Source: Rostratula benghalensis | Lineage: Eukaryota; Chordata; Aves; Charadriiformes; Rostratulidae | DNA length: 64,000 nt | Reading direction: 5' to 3' | NCBI GenBank assembly: GCA_013399305.1 | Contig: VXAI01000116.1 | Span: 1-64,000, forward strand | Shown here: piece after piece, positions 45,768 to 59,165 of the stretch | Layout of the letters: each line of letters starts with the position of its first letter | Numbering within the stretch: position 1 is the stretch's first letter | The notes under the pieces: model-generated | Told to the model about the DNA's origin: nothing | Database searches by the model: none | Seen by the model: only the letters and a program-made list of their open reading frames with translations | Position numbers and translations under genes: made by a program

Positions 45768-48706
45768 CCCAGGCCTTTGTAACACACTGTGTTCCAGATC
45801 TCAAGCTGGATAGATTAAGTGGCATGTACTCCACTTGACATGTCAAATTTCTGTTACTGCTGCCTGCAATACATGAGAGCAAATGTTGCTTGTATTTTTT
45901 GAACATATGCAACAAATTTGAACCTAGAAGTCAGCTCATGGGCATCTGGGATTTTTTTCCTTTGTTTTTTTCTTCATTCTCGTAATGCCAAAAGGTCTTA
46001 GAGCCAATCTAAACGTAGCTGATATAATTTCTGTGGTTCCTTACCCAGATTACTTGCAAGGGAGACTTCAGTAAAAATGAGAACTTTTCCCTCTAGGATG
46101 ATTCTCCCGGGAAATGCAGCCGTGGAGAGCTAAGAAGCTTGGAGAACTCTGTGTTTTCTTAGATTTGTTTGAAGCAGACAGACAAAAATTGAAAATCTTA
46201 TCCTTTGTCCTAAGAATGTGTATTAGGTCACAGCTCTGCAAACCAGGCAAAACCTGGTGAAGCTGATGGAAGAAGCAGGACTGCTTTTGCCCTTACCACA
46301 AGGGCCTGCCACCTGTGCCCACTGACATGTGGGGCCATACAGTGAGGAGAGGGTCTAGGGGGGTGTTAATCTGCAATGACTCCCTCCCTGGAGGCAGTGC
46401 AGGGCTGTACCAATGGTTGTACTTGTGCCAGCTTAAAGTGTGCACAAAATCGTGATCATCTTGATGGATGATGTACCCTTGAGTAAGTATATGGCTTGGG
46501 CACTTCTCTTGACTTAACTTTTTTTGTCCCCTTCTTGCAATAGCTTATGTTTCATTTTAATTTAGCAGGGTTGTTCTAAAAAATACTTCTAAGATGTGAT
46601 TCTTATTGCAAAATCTTGCCATCCCTTTAAATTGCTACCATAAGTTAATTCCTTCTCAAAGCCTGTTTTTATATGTAAGCTGCAATTAATCAAGGAAATG
46701 GGTTATCCTTTCTAATTCCAAACTGGTTTTAAAATCCTTCTCATGAGTTTGAAAAAGCATAGTACATAAAATATCGGTACACTATAAAAGGTAACGGTGC
46801 AGCAATACTTCTACTTTTGACCATGATGTTGTCTGTAAGAGTCCAAAACATACAGAAGTTAAAAGTTATTCTATACAGGAAGGAAACAAAACCCAAATAA
46901 ACTTTAAGTGATTTTTTCATAAAATGTTTAAATTGACAGTATATAACTTGTTGAAGTACAAAAACTGTCTGACATCTAATACAAAATGTAGCATTTTTAT
47001 ATTACTGTGTAAATTTTGCCAAAAAAAGAATCCACACCAAAGGTGATTTTGTCTAAGTCAAAACTATATTTATGTACAGTTTCATAAATACCTTGCTTCT
47101 TCTTCTCTTGTTGTTTCTTCTCTATAAACAAGCGTTCTCTCTGGAAAGACTTAGTAGATTAGAGATACTCATGAATGTTCTCCCCTTCAAGAACAAACTG
47201 AATTTACATTTATCGCAACTGGCTGACCAGTTCCTCTGGAATTTTCTCCAGGGCTGTAGAAGAACTTTGAGATGTTCTCCCAATTTTTCTGCTTAGCTTC
47301 CAGATCTGGTGGAGGGCGGAGGCTTCATTTTTTCCCATCATTACCAGTTTTCCTCCTCCCCAGACTCCTGTCACCCAAAAACTGCGAAGCCATAGAGATT
47401 ACTTATTTTAATATTAAAGCTAATCCTACTCAAAGTGGAATTAACTGCTGTGAAAGCCCCTGATTAGCAGCTTGGTGTCTGTGCAAGTACAGGAAAATCT
47501 CTGATAATTAAAAAAAAAATCTTTATTTCCATAAGTCTGTCTCTCAGCTTAAAGTAATAGAATTTATATTTCTCTTTTAGCATGTTGAACTATCCTTTAA
47601 AGCTTTCCCCTTTTAATTCTCTCTGCCTCTTCTACCTCTACCTAGCCAAAAAAAAAAGAAGAAATAAATGTCTACTTTAGCAGATATAAAAATTGCATTG
47701 CATAGAATTTGAACCACTCCACAGCTCACCATGTGATCTGCCTGCCTGTGCTTCTACTACCCTTAGCAGTCTGCCCAATTTTAAAGTACTTGCTTAGTAT
47801 CTTTTTAATATTTCATCTTTCTTCCATCTGATGGACTATGTTCTAGTGTCACAGGAAATGGACTTAATGACCTGAAGTTAGGTGGTCATTTCTCACTACA
47901 TATGTGTATTATAAACTGAAGGGTAATATACTGAAAGATTATTAGTTAATAACTACCTGGCTTTTCTCTTTTTCAGGGTACTGGGAGATCGCTCCACTAA
48001 ATGCTGCAACCCACATTTGGATTATTTCTCTTACAATCATTATCCTATATTTGTCTGCACTGAACTATATTTTTAGCCTATATCTTTCATCAGTTAGAGG
48101 ATCCGTGTCCCTTTAGATCTGTTTCACTCTTCTCTGCCATTTGCCATATTCAGATAACTGGCATCTCCATGTTACTACTTACCCTTTTGGGGATTGTTAT
48201 GCTAGTGCTAAGGTTTTGCTGATGAACTATGGCATAAATTTTCTTGCCCGTTAATTAATACCAAGCGTTATGTTTTATGGGCAGTTCAGGATGAAATAGG
48301 ATTTCCACTTCCTACAAGATATGCCAAGGATATATGGATTTTAGAAATTAAAGACAGGCATGCATGCACTCTGCATAAAAAATATATTCCCAGGAACCAA
48401 TTTCCTGGTGGCAAATTATTGGCTGAATATATCAGTACAGATGGCTGTCTAAAATGCAATAATGCTAGGCATGTGTCACCATGATGTGGGAACTCATTCA
48501 GAAATGGAATACCGCAGCATTGGAATAAATAGATATGTAGCTGAAATTACAGATTGTGGAATACAGGATGGGCGCAGGCTGTTGCTGCTGCTTGGTACTG
48601 AGGCTGTAAGTTTCCTTCCTAAGAAGCATAGCTCTCCATAGGCATTTTGTCATTTACTTGGTGCAATTTCAGCTCTTAATTACCTATTACAGAACGGAGA
48701 GAAGGG

Positions 48707-48728
48707 AAAAAAAAAAAAAAAAAAAAAA
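48707..48728 (+). repeat. Poly-A tract (22)
   Basis: Twenty-two A on the plus strand. It could be a retroposon tail, but the sequence upstream is not a recognised element or processed copy. Confidence 0.85.
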
Positions 48729-51340
48729 GTCAGGGTTCGCCATAGCCAGGAGCTAATGCCTGAAGTCCATCATCATCATTAGAGGCAATAGAGGACCAAG
48801 CCAGATGGCTTTGTCTGCCTGCAGTCAGAAGCTAAACTTGCTCTGGGTTGCAGGGTAACGCCTGACTTGGTGCTGGCAGCTGGTGGCACATGTCAAGCAG
48901 TTGCTGGCTACAACAGGCAGAGTTATTGTGAAGGCATACCTTGTGATCAGAAAGAAATGGTCTCTCCTGGTATGGAGGCACACGTCCAGCACAAGGCGGG
49001 ACGAGTTTCTGTCAGCAATGTTTTCTATTATGAAACAGAGGTTTTGAGGCAGGTTCAATCCAAACATTTTAAATACTGAGGTGAAGTGATATGAGATGGT
49101 AGATGGTTATACAAGATTAAAGAATTGCAAAAAGATCCTGAAAAGTTCTTGAAATGGGGTATGCAGATGCAATTGCACAAGGAGTCAAGTAAGGAAAACT
49201 ATCAGGTGGTGAGAAACTGTTGAGAGATATTATCTACTCCAGAAACTGGGTCTGGAACAGGAACTTTTTTACTGGTTTCTCTGCCTGTGCAATATTTATT
49301 TTTATGTGAGCAAATTTAAAATTCAAACTACACAATTCAGTCTGTTGAGGAATATGGGAAGTGTTAATGCAGGTCAATATCGTTCCAAGCATTCAGTAAC
49401 TATGAAGTCCATATCAGTAAATTGGTTTATTTCATTTGCATATTTCTCTTCAGAGAACAATAAAACGTGAAGTAGTTTGGATATCCTAGATTTTGAAGAA
49501 ATTCCTTTCAGTTATTAGATTGAGAGGATTTGGTTTAAAAGTATAATCCTTGCAAAGTCTAGAAGTACAGACACAAAATCACTGAAGTGCTTTAAATGGA
49601 AGAGGGAAGGAATACTTTTCTCAGTCTCCATATGTTTATATTTTAGTTTTGTGTTGGTAGCCAAAGAGATCCAGTTTTCACTTTGCTTTTTGGTTCTTAA
49701 CACAGCACTTTAGGCATGTAGTACGCCATAAACAATGAAATAACTCATGGTTCTGAAGGTCAGTAGTGAAGCAACTCTTTGAAATCTTGAAATACCTGCT
49801 TTAAGGGCCATATGACAAATTTTGAGTTTACAAGAAGCGGTCTTAGATTTTCAGTAAAAATGAATAATGGGGCACTTACAGCTTTTAGACTTTATTGCAT
49901 TTCATGCTCTTCAGTGACACCACACAATTGATCATGATTTTCTATAAGAAATGTAATGATTTTAATTTAATTCTTCCCTGTTGAATTTTTGTACTTGTGG
50001 AAGAGAGATCAGACCTTGCCAGCTGTGCCATTCTAGTAGTTGCATAAAATTTCTTAACTTTTTCACCCTTTCAAGGTGCGTAAAAGTCTATTTGTGTAAA
50101 AAGGGGGAACAATTCCAATGAACAGTAATTATTTTTCTAATTGTCATTATCCTAAGTCCTAAAAGCACAAAGCAGAAGTGAAGAAATCACATGCCATGTA
50201 CATTGACGTAATGATGGCACACATGGTGAAGACCTAGCTTGCCTATAAAATACATGCTATACCTCAAAAGCCCAAGGGCTATGGATGTGCTTTAATTTCA
50301 GTTGAATAGCAATCAAATAGAAAATCAATGGTGTATCTTTTGCATGTATGTATAAAGCACTCTAGTATCCTTATGCTGAGTTGTCTTCCTTAATGCTGTT
50401 TAAATAAAAAAGCTCCCTAAAGTTCAAAGATCACACTATTCTCTCCGTAGCAGACAAGTTAGATATGTTGTTTGTAGGCCTGTCAGTAGATGCTGAAAAC
50501 ACAGATATTTGGCACCATGCTCAACTTCCAGATGACAGATTCACGCAATTTGTGGGCATCTAAAGTGTTGCACTAAGAGCAGAATTTTGCCTTCCAACTT
50601 AGCCTAGAATTGAATTTGCTTTTTGAATTAATGTAGTTTTTTGAAAGATCACAAAAGGGGTCCAGTTCACTAAAGAAGTTTAAATTTTTTTAAACATTTA
50701 ACCAAGTGAAAAGTCCTGTCAGAAGCTGAAACTTCTCTTTTCTCCCCCCTACCCCCAAGACCTGTGAAGGTTTGTTCTTGTAATGTAAAAGGATAATGTG
50801 AAAATCTGAGAATTCATGATATATTTGGAGAATAGCAATTATAATTGCTTTTCTCACTCTCTCTTCTTGTATGGGCATACTTGTACACGCATCTGCTAAA
50901 TTTGGTACATATATTTCACTCAGATTAGAAACCAGGCTGACCTTCATAACCACGTGTACTTATGTTCTGCCTAAAGGATAAATACATTTTCCTTAGCACT
51001 CTTAGAAGAGTTTTGTGTTTACTTAGGTAAAGACAATTCATGCTGTAAGATATATGTAATTTTGTTTTCATATGGAAGTCTTTTCGTAAGAAAGGAAGGG
51101 AGAATAATCAGTTTCAGAAACCTACAGTTATTCTTTCATCCTAAGTATGGGAGTTACTCCATCCTACGGATTCTTTTTTCAATTTTTTAAATTAATAATG
51201 ATTTTAAGTGTTGAACAATAGAAGATGAAATACCACTCTTGTTTCTTATGTCATCAAAAAGATGTTATGTTAGTCTAAGTGTGGAATTTACATAGAGGTG
51301 AGAAAGGCTCTAATAAGTTGGAAATAGGTCAAAAATAATT

Positions 51341-51395
51341 TACTACTACTACTAAACCACTACTACTACTACTCAACCACTAATACTGCTACTCA
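51341..51395. repeat. Imperfect (TAC)n microsatellite
   Basis: Two blocks of four to five TAC/ACT units followed by decayed units, each block separated by an AACCAC-type interruption, suggesting a slightly longer period of about 20 bases overlaid on the triplet. Confidence 0.85.
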
Positions 51396-52971
51396 TCTAA
51401 ATATGTTCCTGATTTATAAGAGCTGTTGCCAGGAAAATTTCTTCGTTGGTGTCCTAGTTTATTAAATCTTTTTAGATTGACCATACGTTAACTGAGAAGT
51501 GGTCAAATCTCTTTTATGGGACATGAGTATTTTGAAGGTTATTTTCAAAACTCTGAAATATTTCTCAAAAAAGGTGGGACTTTTATAGAGAGCTTTGAAA
51601 GAACTTATACTTTAAACGGTGACTGAACTGAGAAATTGCTAAAAATAAAAAAATGGAGACAACTAGAAAACCGTGCTTGTGCATGCGATTTTCTCCTCAG
51701 CATACAGACATGCCCACACAGAAGCACAAACTGCAGGCTGCATCCTCACCCTCTCTAAACTTCTACTGTTTTCAAAGCCGCTGGTTCTAAGTTGATACAT
51801 CTATGACGGTAGTTTGAAAAAGCTTAATAACACCCTCTTCATACAACAGCGTAAGACATACAGAAGGAAGAGAGGAAGGAATTTAAAGTAGCTGCATTTG
51901 GTCCAAAGCAGACTTCTTTGCCTCTTTAAGTTCAGAATCAAAAGATTATCACTCAGGCGCCACCCTGTATTTCCCTTAGAAATGGACATTTCAAATTAGG
52001 AAGTGTGTGATTCCACTGAAAGACAACTTTGTGGGAAGAAGAAAACTATATTTCTCTTCTTACACTAAAGGATTCTATGCTTTCCACTGGGCTTCCATGG
52101 GTATTATTCTCAACTACAGGACAGGGCTGTGAGGGATTCAGTTCAGAATGAAGGCTAATGAAATTGTTGCATATTGACATACTATAGACTCCTGTCCAAA
52201 ATAATTCCAAACCCTTTACTACTGCACTAATTTATGTTCCTTGTGGGCACAACTCTCTAAATGCTTTGGAAGCTCATAGCTGCACTGAATGACCGGTGAC
52301 TGCACTGATGCTACTTATGGGGCATTCTGTTATATTCCAACTGTTCTGGTGACTTACTGCACATCAGGATCTATCAAATCAGTTCTTATTTTGACAAATT
52401 ATTGCAGTCATTCAGGTTTGTGGGTTCTCTTAAAATTGTTTGACTGGCACATTTTGAGATAAAGAAAGAAATCCTTAGTTACAATATTATTGGTGCATTC
52501 AGAGCTCTTGAACCAGGAACTAACACATCTGAACAATTCATGATGCAAAGAACTTCCTTGTCCCAAAACATGTCTAAAAATGGTAATAATGAATAAAGAT
52601 AAACTTGGGCTCATTTGATAGCAATGACATGTTTTATTCTATAGCCTACCCAAAATGTTTTTATTTTCATTGGTGAAGACAGTGTGCACCTGTCATACCT
52701 CTCAGTAATTTTACAGGGATTATTTCTGTAGGAATATTAATGCCACACATCAGTGACTAGTCCAATCACTTCTCTCCGCTGATAGTCATAGGTATTCCAG
52801 CAGAAAGTAAAATTATGCTGCCTTTTTTGGCACAACTTGGCAAACCTTTCATCCTAAGGGAATATTTTTCTGACATTATTTTATGCCCTGAGGTACAGGA
52901 ATTGACAGTTGTCATTTCAATGTAACAGGTATAACTGAAAAAACTAGTGCAGTAGGAAAACCTTTCTCAGA

Positions 52972-52993
52972 TTTTTTTTTTTTTTTTTTTTTT
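52972..52993 (+). repeat. Poly-T tract (22)
   Basis: Twenty-two T on the plus strand preceded by CTCAGA and followed by GCC. Simple sequence; a minus-strand retroposed tail is possible but unsupported. Confidence 0.85.
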
Positions 52994-53884
52994 GCCTTTT
53001 AATATCTATAATTTCAAAAGCAGTGGAACACAGCTAGGGCAGACCAGACTGGTTGGTCCTCTGTTCAGTTTAGGCTCTGATTTGACCAGCTGACCTCAGT
53101 ATTCCTTGGATCCTGCTTTAGAGGTGGTCTCCCAGTTGCAGAAGCCCAGAGGCTTGGTACCAACTCCATGAGAACCCATCCCTATGAAATCCCACAGGAG
53201 ATACTCCTTGCTTTTAAGGACCACTGGAGGACCAAAAGGCCACCTTACAACTTTCATATAATATGAGTATGGTCCCCAGCTCAGGGCCAGCAAATGGAAA
53301 CCCATAATTTAATCCATTCTCATTCCCCAGACATTCAGACATGTACCTCCCATCTGTAAACAGAGTACTCCAAGCAGTAAGCAATAAGCAACTTCAAGTC
53401 AAGAAATAAAATTTTCTCCACATTATTTCTTGAAAACCTTCAGTGATAGTGGACAGTGAAATATTCATTGATCTTCATTAGTCCTGGCTATAGTTCCCAG
53501 GTACATTTAATTTGTGTTAGATTTACAGATGCCATTATAGCTTGTTATATGTACTTGATTAATGAGCAGATCATCTATAGAAATTTGGAGAAGATGGGCT
53601 TATCACTAAATTTTGGGGGCATTGCATTAACTAGGACGGACCAGAAATCAATGGGAGAGTGACTGTAGCCTATGATGCCAGTCCAATTTAAAAGACAAGA
53701 GACGGATACAAATGGTTGAACAGATCTGACATGAAATTCCAAAATAACTATTAGCTAGTCGCGTATAGTTGTAAGAGCATAACAACAGCCACTGTGTTTT
53801 CCAGAATGTGAAAACAGCAGCATTTTTTTCCAGAAGACAGAAACAGATAGTGCGAAACAGAAATCTTGATGATGTAAAGTCCTG

Positions 53885-53948
53885 AAATTGCGGTGTATCC
53901 GACAGTGCAAGACCTGTCGGATACAATCAGAATCGGAAACTGCAATTT
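53885..53948. repeat. Inverted repeat with 12-bp perfect stem, 8-base loop and outer arms
   Basis: TGTATCCGACAG at 53894-53905 and its exact reverse complement CTGTCGGATACA at 53914-53925 enclose the loop TGCAAGAC. Outside them AAATTGC (53885-53891) pairs with GCAATTT (53942-53948), leaving a 2-base bulge on one side and 16 bases on the other. A transcript could fold into a hairpin. The pairing is much less likely by chance than typical short palindromes. No known family is recognised. Confidence 0.85.
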
Positions 53949-54225
53949 GCCAGTTCATGCTCATGGAGAATGAGTCTGATGTATGACACAGTGCGCCAGC
54001 AGCATTTTGGCTCCTGATTCTCTGATGTCAGTGGGAGCTCCATTGTGAGGTGTGAGACCTTCCCAGTATTGGAATGTGCTTCTGGCCTTGGTTTGCATCA
54101 TGATCGACCTTGGACTGCTACATCTGCTGGTGCACAGCTGTGGGAATGCAGGCTGAAGTAAACTGAATGGAAAAAATTGGCAAAATTCCATAAAGGAAGG
54201 AGCAAGGAAATGGATTTTTGGTTTT

Positions 54226-54345
54226 GAATAAAATAGAATAGAACAGAATAGATTTCAGTTGGAAGAGACCTGTAGTGATCACCTAGTCCAACTACCTGAC
54301 CACTTCAGAGCTCATCAACAGTTAAGGAATGTTAAGTCTAAGGTG
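54226..54345 (-). mobile_element. CR1 LINE 3' end fragment, minus strand
   Basis: The left end carries tandem AATAGA/AGAATAG units, the complement of the terminal CR1 repeats. Then comes TTTCAGTTGGAAGAGACCTG, TGATCACCTAGTCCAACT, CCTGACCACTTCAGAG and a trailing part with AGTTAA, AATGTTAAG. This is the complement of a CR1 3' region of the subfamily with GAATATTTCAGTTGG-type ends, common in birds. Severely 5'-truncated, about 120 bases, non-coding. The right boundary is approximate. Confidence 0.9.
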
Positions 54346-57300
54346 GTTTTTCAGGGAAACGCCGGCTAGGGCAGTCCAGGCTCTCTGAGGTACAAGGCAA
54401 ATAAGACTGCTGGCTAAGGCAGTGCATGTGAAGTTCCCTCTCTAGGCTTCACTGAGATTTTTAGCACAGTGCTACATACATGCTTAGTTTTAGAGTTACT
54501 GGATGGTATACAGAGACGAGGCAGGTGTACAGCATTTATTTTTAGATAGCTTCTTAGAAAAGCAGAGGAAATCTGCATGCAGCAAAATTTTACTCTGGCA
54601 GCACAACAAAAATAATTTGCTTTCTGTATGCAAACAAATTTAAATCCCTATTTTGCAGTATTAAAAACAATGTAAAATGAACAGTTAGCACAAATAAGTC
54701 TCCTTACTGCTCAGTGGACTCTCAGCTCCATGTGATAAAGAATGTAAATGCCCATATGTTTAGACGCTACAAAGTAAGTATTTAGCCAACTGGTCTCCAG
54801 AATAGAAACAAAAATCTGAAGTTAAATGTTTGGGCACTTCAAACAGCACACAGGCACGTTGAAAGTCTTTGTTAAGAGACCTGTCTAGAGCTAGCTAGTT
54901 GGAAACACTAAGCAGAGGGCATAGCTTTATGTCTGTCCATCTCCTAATACTCAGCACCCATGGAGGTAGCCATGTTCCACTGTGTTCTGAAGCTGGGTCC
55001 CATCGCTGAGCTGGAGGGTGGTGAGGGGAGGGCTGATGCAGACAGCAAGCACCACTGCCACGGATGCAGCAGGAGGAGAGAGCCCTGCACTTACTGCGTG
55101 AGCAGTGGGTCACGAGTTCAACACTAACATCTTGTAGCACAAGTGAAAGCAAAAATCTCCCATGCGAAAATTCAATCCACGCTGCTGGTAGCTGCAGGAG
55201 AAGTGAATCGGGTGCTTTGGCCATGCTAGCAATAGTGTGGGGCGTCTCTCTCTCAGGGACCCTGCACCTCCAGCCACCCAGTACATCGTTCTGCTGCTGG
55301 TTTACTGCCTTGATGCTTCATCTGCTTCTCACACTTTTGGGTGCTGTGTGAGATGCTGTAGTGCTTCACTGTTGCCTGCTGGCAATCACAGAAGGATGCA
55401 GCCATAGCACCAATTTCTTAATTGGCTTCCTCCTGTGGTCCCAGCTTGCTAAAATACTCCTCCATCTTATGGGAGCAGTGGCAGTCAGAGTTGGAAAGGA
55501 AGTCTGTGTGGTTTTGCAGGAACTTGCAGCTAATAAAATGAAAACAAGGAAACCAAGAGAGAAAGATGACTACTGATCTGACTGTTTGATGACTAATCTG
55601 GTCAATGTGGTAAGGCAGACAGGATTTGTGGATTAAGATCAGCGGTAATCTCTGGTTATGATAACTGAAAAATAAAGCTAAATTGACTGTATTTCCAGAA
55701 CGAGAAAGACAAAATGTTGATGGAGGCATTCAAAAGTCACAAAACATTTCTATAGCATAAAAGTATATTAATAACATGCTGGCTGTACTGTGACTGCCAG
55801 CTTCAGCTAATGCACGTGTGTCTCTTGGACAAGGGGCTCTTTGAGCCCCAGACCTTAAAATATTATTGCAAACTGCAGAGAACATGTATTTATGATGTAT
55901 GAAACAACAGCAGCATACATACCTATTCAACATCTTGACTTCAATAACTGTTGTCAGTAATGATCACTTGTCTTGCTGAATTACCTGTTTCTGGCAAATA
56001 TGGAACAAATTGTGTTTGGAATCAAAATATGATTAAACAGTCAGTTCTGTGAGTTCAAAATACAACTCTTTCAGTGAAAAACTGGAATATTTTATGTTTA
56101 CCAAAAGAAGACCTTGAAACAGTAAGATATCTATGAAAAGCCAAGCTAGTCACAAGAATTCTCCAAGATATAATCAATTTGCATTGAACTCCTGAGCCAT
56201 ATTAAGCACTGCACTGCTTGTTTCCAATTGGAGGGTATCTGCGAGAGCATAGAGATCAGATTTTTGAAGTTTCTTAGATGTCTGTTTCCCACTGATTTAA
56301 TAAGAAACATCTGTAAGTCTTGATTTCAAAAGGAGATCAGCATCTACCTGCTTCAACCAGTGTGGTTCTAAAATTCCTGCACATAAAAGCTGGATGGATT
56401 GAGAAACAAACCCAAACTCCAACTGCTCTGCAAAATCCTTTTGAAATGTTCATTTTAGGCCTTTTAATAAATAATTACAAAGTAGCATGTCAGAACCTAA
56501 TAACCTGCAGGTATGATGGTATCAGAAGCAACCTGCTGAATCTCAAGGCTTTTACCACATATTTGAAAAGCTTAAACCCCACAAATTGCTACTTAGTTTC
56601 CTATAATTCATGTTACATTTTCCTCAGATTGACAAGGAGGTGGATTCTTAATAGAAATTATTTTATTACAATTGTGGACAAGTATTGAGAATTTCATGGC
56701 ATTACTGTAGTTTTTATGAGGACACGATATACCTTTTGGCAACGCAACTGTTAATGGTTATTGGATTGCGCAGTAAAAAAAAACAAAGGGCAGGCTTTTG
56801 CAGTGAAATTTTGGTAGAAATATGCACTCACTTTGTACATTTGGCCTTTTGATGAGGGAAATAGTGCTAAACCCTATTTCTGTTTTTCCCTTCAGTTAGA
56901 CTAGTTCTTAATACTAGAGAAGTTCAGCTGATTTCAATCAAATGTATATAAGCAATTTGCATCACGTATGTCCACACGTTGGGAAGAAAATCTTTAGCTA
57001 CTGCATATTCAGGACTTTGTAAGCTGAGATAAGTTAGGGCAAGGAAGAAAATTGCAGGAATTACAAAACTATTCCAGGCACTTGGTAATTAGATTTATAC
57101 TCTCAGACACAGGGGGAACGATAAGCTCTAGGCATTTTGAAGTCATTCTGCAGGGGTCAACATCCTCCTACTTAGATGCATATGAATGCATGAAAGAGAC
57201 TAGCAATACAGTGACACACCGAAGAAAAATGTTGTGCTTGATCTTTTCTATTTAATTACATACTGAAAAATAGTTAAATGAGCTTCTGCAGGGATTTTTT

Positions 57301-59059
57301 TTTTTTTTTTTTTGTAAAATATTGAGAAATCAGTTTGTTTAAATGTTAAGATGTTCATAGGAAAGTAAGACCCTGGAGGTTAGAGAAAGTGTTGTCACTC
57401 AAATCTGTTCTCCCAAAGAGCAATTACTTGTAGTCATTAATGTGCCTTGCTCCAAAATCTAGTCTGACATTAAATACTGCTTGAAATGTTCAGAAGACAG
57501 TTAAAAGGTAGGGATGGATCATTTTCTCATGTAATATGTGCTGAAAAACTTCCCTGTGCATTCAATCATCTGGCTTCACAAATCCTAGTGGTACTCTTCT
57601 GAAGCTGTTATGGAACATATTGGTTGCATATTTCATTTGTTTCTGGCAAGAATAATTAGAGGAACGCTTAATTAGGAGAGATTTTCTTTCATGAATCATG
57701 GCCAGCTGACTGAAGGGTTGATGACAGTCCATAATAACCAATAATACGTATATCAGAATAACTCTGAGTTGCTAGTATAACAAAATTATAGGTACTTTAG
57801 AAATACCTCAGCAGAAGGATAAATCCCCAGTCAGTATAAAACAAAGATTCACTGAAGCTGACAGGACTACTTTTTTAGGAATCTCTTAATAATCTAGGCA
57901 AATTTATTGAAATATTCTTCAAAAAGCTTTCTGCTTCCTTCCTTGTACTCCCTGTCTTGGATTCAAACCTGTGTAAGGTGAAAAGCATCGTTCCCCCTTG
58001 TGCCACCAGCCTCTCCCTATACCCAACATGTTTTGTCCACCCTTTCCCATTTCTTCAGTCCTGTTCATCTCTCCCACCCTGGGATGCATTTCCTCTGTTA
58101 TCCTGGGGTGAGGTGGATCAGGGCCCCGCACGACAGGGAGGAAACACCAGCTCCTTTCTTGCCTGTAGCTAAGTATGCCTCTGGGGCAGCAGGGCCAGGA
58201 CAAACTCACCCTCTTCACTCTCACTGTACATTTACTGTCACCTTGCAATAGCATCACATCACTGTTGGGATGCAGGTGAGGTGTCCATGAAATGACACAG
58301 AAGACCAGAAGAAGACGGGACCTATAGCTACCTACCTATGAGCAAGTGGGATCTGCAGGCAGCTGAACCTCTTTGGTCCCTGTAAGGGGGGAGTGCTTGT
58401 ACACTTTGCATTATACTTCTGTACTAATAATGGCTGACATCTTGTCAAAACTGTTTTTGTCTGCATTTGATGCATTTGTCTGGCAACTCATATGTTACAT
58501 AGCTATGTCATTTAGTGATCTTTCATAACCTATTTTTTATATAAGGACCAAGTAAAATGTATATATATACTGTGAGGTGGAAGATTCATCTTTTGTGAAG
58601 AAAATTCAGTTACTTTACAGCCCACACTTTCCCCATTTTTTTTCAATTAACCTTATTAATTAATAGGACCAATACATAAACGATCATTCCCAGTCATTAC
58701 CAATTACTTTGGACTGTGGAACGTTTGCTTGCTCTGGGATACCAACAAGGAAACAATAATTAACTGAGATAGTTGCTGCCTTCCTTTGAAAGCTAAAGAA
58801 TAGGATTATGCTCTTTTGATAACATAATAGGATTAAATCAATTTAATTTATTTAATGTAGGAACCCTTGATAACAGGAAGACACCTCAAAGCCTTCACTA
58901 TGAACTTTTCCCATTACTTCAAAACTGCAGACAATGAAGATAAATGAAATTGCTATTCAACAGTTGTAATAGAAAGAATAGAGGATGAAATCTGCCTAGA
59001 ATCAAAGACTAAGTTGAGTGATCATTTTTAAATTAATGATAATTATAATTCTTCTGACA
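54346..59059. other. Non-coding AT-rich stretch
   Basis: No gene established. It holds a T19 run at 57295-57313, short GC-rich patches near 55010-55280 and 57990-58210, and two splice-bordered short plus-strand segments in the 58.05-58.28 kb area (58062-58110 and about 58251-58274), both too short to judge. The 122-codon frame at 56320-56688 has no recognisable domain. Confidence 0.55.
57295..57313 (+). repeat. Poly-T tract (19)
   Basis: Nineteen T on the plus strand; simple sequence. Confidence 0.85.
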
Positions 59060-59165
59060 TCTGTGGAACACTTTGCAAAATTTAGCTCTCCTGTGAGTTA
59101 GGCAAGTGGTATTATCCCCATTTTACAGACCTTGAATACAACCCACGTTAAACTTGAACCTGCTC
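59060..59165 (-). mobile_element. MIR-like SINE fragment, minus strand
   Basis: The plus strand reads AACACTTTGCAAAATTTAGC, then TCCTGTGAGTTAGGCA, then GTATTATCCCCATTTTACAG. This is the complement of the conserved MIR stretch (CTGTAAAATGGGGATAAT followed by CCTACCTCATAGGG and TAAAGCGCTT). The ATTATCCCCATTTTACAG core is essentially exact. A second echo (GTCACCCAGCTAGTGAG, about 59589-59605) resembles the next MIR block in the same orientation but lies too far away to be contiguous. Confidence 0.7.

Larger units (their letters stand above)
36505..54225. other. Long non-coding stretch, few recognisable features
   Basis: No gene established. Contents are an 18-bp perfect palindrome (36933-36950), an 11-bp tandem duplication around 37773-37794, a G11 run at 43281-43291, T-rich tracts near 43785-43805 and 45742-45767, a 22-base A run (48707-48728), an imperfect (TAC)n (51341-51395), a T22 run (52972-52993) and a strong inverted repeat (53885-53948). 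The stretch 40380-40480 has wording (AGGTGTCTAAATACA) reminiscent of an old reptile or bird repeat, too decayed to call. A moderately GC-rich zone at 41130-41900 has no recognisable gene. Confidence 0.55.

Noticed and set aside
57232..57244. Thirteen bases identical to the 5' part of the miR-218 family sequence (TTGTGCTTGATCT)
   Set aside because: The match stops after 13 bases, and the neighbourhood contains no complementary arm to form the precursor hairpin.
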